From JAGOBX01 sp036733285 (GTDB lineage: Bacteria; JAGOBX01), in assembly GCA_036733285.1 (NCBI GenBank), contig DAINAU010000085.1, forward strand, positions 1 through 18,324: a stretch of 18,324 nt of DNA, written 5' to 3'. Made by a program: the position numbers and the translations under genes. Below, piece by piece: positions 7,554 through 13,625 of this stretch (positions within the stretch are counted from its first letter, which is position 1; every line of letters starts with the position of its first letter). The notes under the pieces are model-generated. The model was not told where the DNA came from and did not search any database. It saw nothing but the letters and a program-made list of their open reading frames with translations.

Positions 7554-9707
7554 ATGAAAAAATTGAATTCTTTTTTACTGCGGTTATTGTTTATTATCGC
7601 GTTTTTTTCATTTGCGGCAAATTACGGACTTTATGCCGCTGAAAAAAAAATAATTAAACTCTGGACTTTCTGGGAACAGGATTTGTTTCAGGACGGAATC
7701 GATGTTTTTTTAAAAAATAATCCGGATTATGAGATTGAATATCAGCAGTTGTCCTGGGCAAGCGGCAAAGACAAGATTGTAACTGCAGTCGCGGGCGGAG
7801 CCGAACCAGATATAATAGAACTCGGTTCGACTTGGATGGCCGAGTTTATGGAATATAACTCGCTTGCGGATATTACCGGGTTTCCTGAAAAAGAAGATTA
7901 TGTTGGAGGTTTTGAATCTGCCGCTAACAACGGAAGAATTTACGGTTTGCCTTTATTCGGTTCGGTTAATATCATATATTATAATAAAACTCTTTTTAAA
8001 CGGGCGAATATAATTTCTGTTCCGAAGACTTTAAACGAACTTCTTAAATGTTCGGAAAAAATAAAAAAATTAGGGAATGATTATTTTGGATTTTCAATCA
8101 AGATTTCGAGCAAAATTACAACGTGGCAGAAATTTGTTCCGTTTTTGTGGACGTTCAACGGAAAAATTTTAAGCGATGATTTTTCAAACGTTCTGATAAC
8201 AAGTCCCGAAATAATTTCAAGTTTTGAATATTATTATAAGTTGTCGAAAACCTCGTATATCGGAACTCAGGATTCCGCGCGCCAGGCGTTTTATATGGGC
8301 AAGCTCGGAATGATATTTGACGGGCCTGGGCTTGATCTTGACCAAAAAGCGCCGGGGCTTGAGTGGGATTATTTTTTAATTCCGGGATTAACCGGCAGTC
8401 AATTGGGAAAAAGTTTTACGGGAGTCGATTATCTTGCCGTATTTGCCGGCAGTTCACATAAAATAAAATCTGTTGAATTGATGGATATTCTCGCTGAAAA
8501 ATGTAAAATTTCCGATAAAATAAAAACGCTGCTTCCGTTTCATAAAAATAATCTTGATAATTATTTGAAAAAATATCCGCAGGGATTTTTTTATGCTGAA
8601 CAATTAAAAAATTCTATGACGTCTCAGCCCTACGCGAACTGGGAATCATTGATGGAGGTTCTTAATTACGGAATAGAATCGGTTGTTTTAAACCGGAGCC
8701 CGGTAAAAGAAGCTATAGTAAAAACGCAGAAGGAAATGACGGACATAATTAACTCTCATAAAATTCAAGGCGGAAAAATCAATATGAGATTTATTGATTT
8801 TGTAATATGGGGAGCGGGGCTCTTATTTACTTTGTGGCTGATTATAAAAATTAGGAATCGAAGCGTAATTTCATTTTTATCCCCTTGGATTATATCGTTT
8901 ATTCTTTTTAGTTTATATCCTGTTTTACATTCTATTTTTGTGAGTTTCACAAATTATAATCCTCTTACGGCAGACAATGTTTTTTTTATTAATTTCAAAA
9001 ATTATCTGGAAATAGTTAAAGACGGTCATTTTATCGCCGCTTTTAAAAACACTCTTATTTTTACGGGCATATCCATACCGGTCACAGTTTCGATCGCGCT
9101 AATCCTCGCGGTGTTTTTAAATGAAAATATTGCGTTTAAACGTTTATTCAGAGCGTCGTTTTTTTTTCCGGTTATTACAAGCGTGATTGTAATAGCTATG
9201 ATATTTAATTATCTTTACGCTACGTTTGGACCTTTGAATGCGATGTTAAAATATTTTGGATTTAACGAAATTGATTTTTTAAACGAACCCAAATACGCGC
9301 TTATGTCTATAACCGTAATGAGCATTTGGGCGGGTTTCGGTTATTATATGCTTTTATTTCTTGCCGCGCTTCAATCAATACCGGAAGAATTATACGAATC
9401 GTCGGCTCTTGACGGAGCGTCATCCGTAAAGAATTTTATTTACATAACAATCCCTTCCATTAAATCGATGATTTTATTCGTAATCGTTATCAGCACAATA
9501 AGATCGCTTCAGGTATTTGCGGAAATGTTTGTTATGACTGGCGGAGGTCCGCTCGAAAGCACAACCTCGGTCGTATATTATCTTTATAATTACGGATTCT
9601 CAAAATATCAGATGGGATACGCTTCTGCGGCGGCGTATATTTTATTTATAGTGATTTTTATTTTATCGGTTATTCAGTTAAAAATATTCAAGACAGAGGA
9701 ACAATGA
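7554..9707 (+). CDS. Fused solute-binding protein and permease of a CUT1-type sugar ABC importer (MalE-MalF-like fusion)
   Basis: A 717-residue two-part protein. Residues 1-29 are a signal peptide or signal anchor. Residues about 30-405 are a family 1 extracellular solute-binding domain (IIKLWTFWEQ at 33-42, GGAEPDIIELGSTWMAEF at 81-98, NNGRIYGLPLFG at 125-136, YYNKTLFKRANI at 142-153). A transmembrane helix at about 412-432 leads into a short basic cytoplasmic stretch (KIRNRS). A MalF-like permease with about six helices follows (SPWIISFILFSLYPVLHSIF near 443-462 onwards). The EAA loop that docks the ATPase is EELYESSALDGAS...ITIP (611-634). The extra helix at 412-432 puts the binding domain outside and the permease N-terminus inside, which is topologically consistent. 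The sequence runs through both parts without a stop, so this is a true fusion at sequence level. The ATG is 1 base after the Nudix stop with no Shine-Dalgarno. Ligand is probably a sugar or oligosaccharide. Confidence 0.9.
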   Translation: MKKLNSFLLRLLFIIAFFSFAANYGLYAAEKKIIKLWTFWEQDLFQDGIDVFLKNNPDYEIEYQQLSWASGKDKIVTAVAGGAEPDIIELGSTWMAEFMEYNSLADITGFPEKEDYVGGFESAANNGRIYGLPLFGSVNIIYYNKTLFKRANIISVPKTLNELLKCSEKIKKLGNDYFGFSIKISSKITTWQKFVPFLWTFNGKILSDDFSNVLITSPEIISSFEYYYKLSKTSYIGTQDSARQAFYMGKLGMIFDGPGLDLDQKAPGLEWDYFLIPGLTGSQLGKSFTGVDYLAVFAGSSHKIKSVELMDILAEKCKISDKIKTLLPFHKNNLDNYLKKYPQGFFYAEQLKNSMTSQPYANWESLMEVLNYGIESVVLNRSPVKEAIVKTQKEMTDIINSHKIQGGKINMRFIDFVIWGAGLLFTLWLIIKIRNRSVISFLSPWIISFILFSLYPVLHSIFVSFTNYNPLTADNVFFINFKNYLEIVKDGHFIAAFKNTLIFTGISIPVTVSIALILAVFLNENIAFKRLFRASFFFPVITSVIVIAMIFNYLYATFGPLNAMLKYFGFNEIDFLNEPKYALMSITVMSIWAGFGYYMLLFLAALQSIPEELYESSALDGASSVKNFIYITIPSIKSMILFVIVISTIRSLQVFAEMFVMTGGGPLESTTSVVYYLYNYGFSKYQMGYASAAAYILFIVIFILSVIQLKIFKTEEQ
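8767..8786 (+). promoter_or_regulatory. Possible internal translation start of the permease half
   Basis: Inside the fusion gene a weak ribosome-binding-like AGGCGGA precedes an in-frame ATG at 8784 (residue 411) by about 9 bases. Initiation there would give a free 307-residue permease starting just before the first permease-side helix. The Shine-Dalgarno match is poor and could simply reflect the Gln-Gly-Gly-Lys linker codons. Confidence 0.2.
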
Positions 9708-9714
9708 TTTTCCA

Positions 9715-10566
9715 ATGATAATATGCGAAAAAAATCTTAAATATTACGCGTTGAGACTTTTGCTATATTTTGTTCTTGTTATGGTATTATTCTCGACAAT
9801 ATTTCCTTTTTTGATTATGATAATAACTTCTTTGAAACAGGACGGAAATATTGCCGGAATAAAAGAACTTGTTCCAACGATAAATTTTTTCAAGAACTTG
9901 AGTTTGAATAATTATAAGGAAGTATGGAAATCGGGAAGTTTCGGAGTTTATTTTTGGAACACCGCGCTTGTGTCGTTTGTGGTTGTGATTGGAAACATTA
10001 TTTTTGACACGATGGCCGCGTATGTTCTATCAAGGAAGAATTTTTACGGCAAGCGTATGGTCTTTTTGTTGATACTCGGCAGAATGATGATACCGGTTCA
10101 GGTTCTTATAATTCCGATTTTTGTTCTTGTAAGGCAGTTAAGTTTATACGATACGCTTCTTGCCTTGATGCTTCCGAATCTTGTTCAAGGATTTGGAATA
10201 TTTCTTATGAAACAATATTTCGACGGAATACCTAAAGCTCTTGACGAAGCCGCTATAATAGACGGAGCGACAGATTCGCAGGTTTTGAGGCATATACTTT
10301 TTCCAATAGCCAAACCCGCTATAGCGGTTCTTATCATAAATACGGCTCTTACTACTTGGAATATATTTTTATTGCCGCTGATACTTACTCAATCTGCGGA
10401 TAAACGCGTTTTAGGTTTAGGTTTGGCGTTGTATAAATCTCAATTTGGAGTGGATTATGTTCATTCGATGGCGGCGTCGACTATCGCGGTAATTCCGATT
10501 CTAATTGTGTTTTTGTTGTTCCAAAATTATATTATTTCAGGTCTTACCAAAGGCGCCGTGAAATAA
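9715..10566 (+). CDS. CUT1-type sugar ABC importer, second permease (MalG-like)
   Basis: A 283-residue inner-membrane protein with about six helices and the binding-protein-dependent transport permease fold. The EAA loop is EAAIIDGATDSQVLRHILFPIAKPA (178-202), with the conserved DGA and the final proline. The C-terminus SGLTKGAVK is typical of MalG-like subunits. It would pair with the permease half of the upstream fusion to form the translocation pore. The ATG at 9715 lies 7 bases after the fusion stop, and an AGAGGA at about 9696-9701 is the probable ribosome-binding site at slightly long spacing. No ABC ATPase follows, so the pair presumably uses an ATPase encoded elsewhere, as CUT1 importers with shared MalK/MsmX-type subunits do. 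Confidence 0.93.
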   Translation: MIICEKNLKYYALRLLLYFVLVMVLFSTIFPFLIMIITSLKQDGNIAGIKELVPTINFFKNLSLNNYKEVWKSGSFGVYFWNTALVSFVVVIGNIIFDTMAAYVLSRKNFYGKRMVFLLILGRMMIPVQVLIIPIFVLVRQLSLYDTLLALMLPNLVQGFGIFLMKQYFDGIPKALDEAAIIDGATDSQVLRHILFPIAKPAIAVLIINTALTTWNIFLLPLILTQSADKRVLGLGLALYKSQFGVDYVHSMAASTIAVIPILIVFLLFQNYIISGLTKGAVK

Positions 10567-10583
10567 TATGAAAAAAAACGTTA

Positions 10584-10643
10584 CTGTTCAGGCATATAAT
10601 ATTCTCAAACCGTTTTAACGGTTTTATTATACCGGCTGAATAG
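10584..10643 (+). terminator. Nested hairpin after the importer operon, possible terminator
   Basis: The inner stem AAACCG (10607-10612) pairs with CGGTTT (10619-10624) around a six-base loop and is followed by TATTAT. Outer arms CTGTTCAG (10584-10591) and CTGAATAG (10636-10643) can pair over 8 positions with one G-U. The structure lies just past the permease stop and before the next gene. The T run is short, so it may instead be an mRNA-stabilising or processing element. Confidence 0.4.
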
Positions 10644-10679
10644 AAATAAAATATTTTTTTATTCAATTACAGGATGTAA

Positions 10680-11297
10680 ATGAAATTAATAAAAAAAATT
10701 TTCACCGCTGCATGCGCGTTTTTTTTTATAACGGCAATTTTTTATTTTTTTCTTATAGCGTATGTTATTATTTTTTCCGCTAAAAATTTTCAGGGGAAAG
10801 CTGACGCGGTGGTTGTTTTAGGCGCGGCTCAATGGAACGGAAAACCTTCGCCTATTCTTAAAGAAAGAATAAATCATGCTATCAAAATTATGGAAACGGG
10901 GAAAACAGAGTATATTTTTTTTACAGGCGGTTACGGACGTAATTCAAAATTCGCCGAGTCGGAGGTAAGTAGGGATTACAGTATTAAAAAAGGCGTTTCT
11001 CCGGACAGTATTCTTGTGGAAAATATTTCTAATTCGACAATAGAAAACATTTATTACGCGCGGAAACAGTTTGCCGAACATAAAATTAATTCCATAATAC
11101 TCGTAAGCGATCCGATGCATATGCTCAGAGGTAAAATTATAGCTCGTTATTTTGGAATAACAGCATATACCTCGCCCACGCAAACCTCGAAATTTCAAAG
11201 CGTTTCGTCAAAAATAAAATTTGCGGTTTATGAAGCTTATTATATTTTAAAATTTGGATTTACGGTTTATATTTTGAAAGAAGATCCGCTCAGGTAA
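10680..11297 (+). CDS. Membrane-anchored DUF218 (YdcF/SanA/ElyC-like) protein
   Basis: A 205-residue protein with an N-terminal transmembrane anchor (about residues 8-33) and a DUF218 domain outside or facing the periplasm. Family motifs are AVVVLGAAQWNGKPSP (43-58), ERINHAI (62-68), FTGGYG (81-86), ENISNSTIEN (114-123) and VSDPMHMLRG (142-151). DUF218 proteins such as SanA and ElyC are linked to envelope integrity and peptidoglycan precursor handling in enteric bacteria; the biochemical activity is unresolved. Start choice is supported by AGGA about 6 bases before the ATG. It lies after a hairpin, so it may be a separate unit from the importer operon. Confidence 0.85.
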   Translation: MKLIKKIFTAACAFFFITAIFYFFLIAYVIIFSAKNFQGKADAVVVLGAAQWNGKPSPILKERINHAIKIMETGKTEYIFFTGGYGRNSKFAESEVSRDYSIKKGVSPDSILVENISNSTIENIYYARKQFAEHKINSIILVSDPMHMLRGKIIARYFGITAYTSPTQTSKFQSVSSKIKFAVYEAYYILKFGFTVYILKEDPLR

Positions 11298-11428
11298 ATA
11301 TATGAAATGACATAAACGTGATAAACCTGAATAGCCGGTAACAGTTAAAATATAACATTATTTACGGATTATATTCTTTAACTTTTCAATAACGTTATAT
11401 ATATCATTAATAAAAAAAATATTGAATT

Positions 11429-13078
11429 ATGGAAAAACAAAACGTTTTACTCGTATTCCCGAAAATTACGGCATTTGGAAATTATTATACTTTTCCATTA
11501 GGGATGGCGTATGTTTCAGCGTATCTCAAATCATTGAATTATAATGTTTTTACTTTGAATCTTAACGAAATAAAAGGCGACTGGACTATATATTTAAAAA
11601 AAATAATTATAGGCAATAATATTTCAATTGCGGCTTCGGGCGGCGCCTCATTGTTTTGGAATGAACTCGAAATCTTGTTTAAAACAATCAAGCAAATAGA
11701 TAAAACCATTACAACGATAATTGGCGGACCGATACTGACTGCCACGCCGGAATTGGCAATGCAACATATTCCCGTTGATATTGGAGTAATAGGAGAGGGA
11801 GAATTAGTTTCGGCTGCGGTCCTTTCGGCTCTTGAAAAAAATGCGAATTTGGCGGAAATTAATGGCGTAATATTCAGAGATAAAAAAGGTAATATTGTAA
11901 AAACTTCGGAACCCGGACATATATTGAATCTCGATGATTTGCCGTTTCCGGATTATTCTGGATTTGGATTTGAAAATTGGTTGAAACTCGATTGGACGCT
12001 TCAACCGGCTATAAAAGGATTATATTTTGATTATGGCGAACCAAAAAAAATTGCCGACATAATTGGTTCGCGGTCATGTCCTTATAATTGCTCGTTTTGT
12101 TATCATCCGCTCGGTAAAAAATACCGGATGCGTTCTTTGGAAAATATATTTTTAGAAATTGATATGCTGATTGAAAAATTCGGAGTGAATTTGATAAATT
12201 TTCTTGATGAATTGTTATCGCATAACGACGCCCGCATTTCAGAATTAAGCGCAAGAATCAAAAGATATAATATTAAATGGCTTGCTCAGTGGCGCGTGGA
12301 TACCGTTAAAAAAGATATAATGAATAAGATTAAAGAATCAAACGTTTTTGTCATAGGTTTGGGCGTTGAAAGTTTGGATAATACTGTTTTGCAAAGTATG
12401 AATAAGAAAGTTAATTCAGACCAGATTCTCTCGGCTTTAGAAATAGCTTATAATAATGGAGTCCGAACAGGAAGCAATATAATTATCGGCGATCCGGCGG
12501 AAACATTTAAATCGGCTAACGAGTCGATTGACTGGACGCTTAAAAATTCAAAATATGATTTTTCGTTGGATTTTATTATGGCAATACCGGACGCTCCGAT
12601 TTATAGAAACGCCGTGAATAACGGAATAATTAAAAACGAATTGAATCATATAAAAAATAATTTTCCCGTTATTAATCTAACCAAAATGTCTGATTCTGAA
12701 TTCAATGCGCTCCGGAGCAAAGTCGCTGTTATTAACATAATGTTAAAACATAAACCTTTAGCCGATGTAATAGACACAAAAAAAATCAGCCGCTCAAATA
12801 ACCGTAATATCTATCAATTCAGCGTGAAATGTCCGCTATGTTCGGCAATTTCAATTTATAAATATTATATTTTCAGCAGAAAACCGATAACTCCGGTTTT
12901 ATGTAAAACTTGTTATAAAGTTTTGAAAATTAAAACGGCAAAAGCATTCCCAGACGATTATAATTTTTTCAAATCCAATTTTTTTTATGCTGGCGTTTTG
13001 ATTTACCATTCGTTTCTTTACAGAATATCTTTTTTTCGTAAAATATTTTTTGCGCTAAAAAAAATCATTGATAAATGA
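11429..13078 (+). CDS. B12-binding-type radical SAM protein with a C-terminal four-cysteine cluster
   Basis: A 549-residue protein. Residues about 1-140 resemble the cobalamin-binding Rossmann domain (VLLVFPKITAFG, GMAYVSAYL, TTIIGGPILTATPE, IGVIGEGE) but lack the classical DxHxxG cobalamin-ligand motif, as do many members. The radical SAM core is at about 205-400: CxxxCxxC with C217, C221 and C224 (SCPYNCSFC), FLDELL (258-263), the GLGVESLD stretch (310-317) and GSNIIIGDPAET (348-359). The C-terminal part carries two CxxC pairs (C468/C471 and C492/C495), likely a zinc ribbon, followed by a hydrophobic, basic tail. The reaction is unknown; the family includes methyltransferases, ring-forming enzymes and methylthiotransferases. 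No Shine-Dalgarno is visible before the ATG. A terminator lies about 100 bases downstream. Confidence 0.88.
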   Translation: MEKQNVLLVFPKITAFGNYYTFPLGMAYVSAYLKSLNYNVFTLNLNEIKGDWTIYLKKIIIGNNISIAASGGASLFWNELEILFKTIKQIDKTITTIIGGPILTATPELAMQHIPVDIGVIGEGELVSAAVLSALEKNANLAEINGVIFRDKKGNIVKTSEPGHILNLDDLPFPDYSGFGFENWLKLDWTLQPAIKGLYFDYGEPKKIADIIGSRSCPYNCSFCYHPLGKKYRMRSLENIFLEIDMLIEKFGVNLINFLDELLSHNDARISELSARIKRYNIKWLAQWRVDTVKKDIMNKIKESNVFVIGLGVESLDNTVLQSMNKKVNSDQILSALEIAYNNGVRTGSNIIIGDPAETFKSANESIDWTLKNSKYDFSLDFIMAIPDAPIYRNAVNNGIIKNELNHIKNNFPVINLTKMSDSEFNALRSKVAVINIMLKHKPLADVIDTKKISRSNNRNIYQFSVKCPLCSAISIYKYYIFSRKPITPVLCKTCYKVLKIKTAKAFPDDYNFFKSNFFYAGVLIYHSFLYRISFFRKIFFALKKIIDK

Positions 13079-13141
13079 AGATTTTTGTCATCCGCCAATT
13101 TTTTTTATTCGAAACGGTCAAATTTTTTGAAATATTAACCA

Positions 13142-13163
13142 TAAAAATGTATTAGCATTTTTA
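13142..13163. other. AT-rich perfect hairpin
   Basis: TAAAAATG and CATTTTTA form an 8-pair stem around the loop tattag, 64 bases past the radical SAM stop. The stem is nearly all A-T and may be a weak pre-terminator ahead of the stronger one at 13181. Confidence 0.3.
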
Positions 13164-13180
13164 GTATCTTATCAATAAAT

Positions 13181-13209
13181 TTCTTGCATTTACGGCAAGA
13201 ATTTTTTTT
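13181..13209 (+). terminator. Intrinsic terminator of the radical SAM gene
   Basis: TTCTTGC (13181-13187) pairs with GCAAGAA (13195-13201) around a seven-base loop and is followed immediately by eight T residues (13202-13209). This is the clearest rho-independent terminator in the window. It works for plus-strand transcription; the minus-strand side lacks an uninterrupted T run. Confidence 0.75.
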
Positions 13210-13292
13210 AAAGCGCTTTGAAACCTATATAAATTACAGCGTCATATAGCTTTTTTTATCTTCAACTTTTAAAAATTTGAGGAAATAGTGAA

Positions 13293-13382
13293 ATGATTTT
13301 CGAATATTATATTAAGCCGAATTTCCGGAAAAGGATTAATCCTGAAAATTGCGTTAAAATTTTGAAAAAGCGTTGGAAGTAA
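13293..13382 (+). CDS. Possible 29-residue basic peptide, unrecognised
   Basis: ATG at 13293 opens a 29-codon frame ending in TAA at 13380-13382. GAGGA lies about 10 bases before the ATG, a plausible ribosome-binding site. The product is lysine/arginine-rich with one cysteine (ends VKILKKRWK). I recognise no family. The frame overlaps two abutting palindromes and one copy of the local repeat, and lies downstream of a terminator with no evident promoter, so it may be chance. Confidence 0.2.
   Translation: MIFEYYIKPNFRKRINPENCVKILKKRWK
13317..13342 (+). repeat. Degenerate intergenic repeat, copy 1 (plus orientation)
   Basis: The 26 bases starting CCGAATTTC match the reverse complement of 13531-13556 at 24 positions, with gaps of 2, 1 and 1 bases. 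Two matching blocks are uninterrupted: CCGAATTTC and CGGAAAAGGAT. Confidence 0.45.
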
Positions 13383-13530
13383 GGAAAAAGATTGATTTTG
13401 CGAGCTTATTCAAAAGCATTAATTTTTTACTTTGCAGTTTCAGGTTTTTAGAAGTTTTAACAAGCATTTATATATGTTTTGAAAAACTTCACTTTTTTAT
13501 GGCATTAACTGGGTTAATATCAAATTATAC

Positions 13531-13573
13531 GGTTATCCTTTTCCGATGAAATTCGGATTAGGTATAACGCGGC
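13531..13573 (-). repeat. Degenerate intergenic repeat, copy 2 (minus orientation)
   Basis: It contains CTTTTCCGATG (13538-13548) and matches copy 3 over about 36 bases, including GATTA and ATAACG/TCAACG segments. Its reverse complement matches copy 1. A short hairpin TCCGA/TCGGA lies inside. A GGCATTAA word precedes this copy at 13501 and the next copy at 13571. Confidence 0.45.
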
Positions 13574-13589
13574 ATTAAGATTATATTTT

Positions 13590-13625
13590 CTTTTCCGATG
13601 TAATACTGATTAAGGTTCAACGGGC
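13590..13625 (-). repeat. Degenerate intergenic repeat, copy 3, containing the GT9 stop codon
   Basis: CTTTTCCGATG (13590-13600) followed by TAAT, GATTAAGG and CAACG aligns with copy 2. The stop codon and last four to five codons of the minus-strand GT9 gene lie inside this copy. Confidence 0.45.

Larger units (their letters stand above)
13079..13609. other. 531-base intergenic spacer rich in dyad symmetry
   Basis: This gap between tail-to-tail genes holds two hairpins (13142-13163 and 13181-13209), the perfect palindromes AAAGCGCTTT (13210-13219), TTTCCGGAAA (13322-13331) and AGGATTAATCCT (13332-13343), a 29-codon frame (13293-13382) and a degenerate repeat family (13317-13625). No tRNA-like fold, phage att site or insertion-sequence end was recognised. 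Confidence 0.7.
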
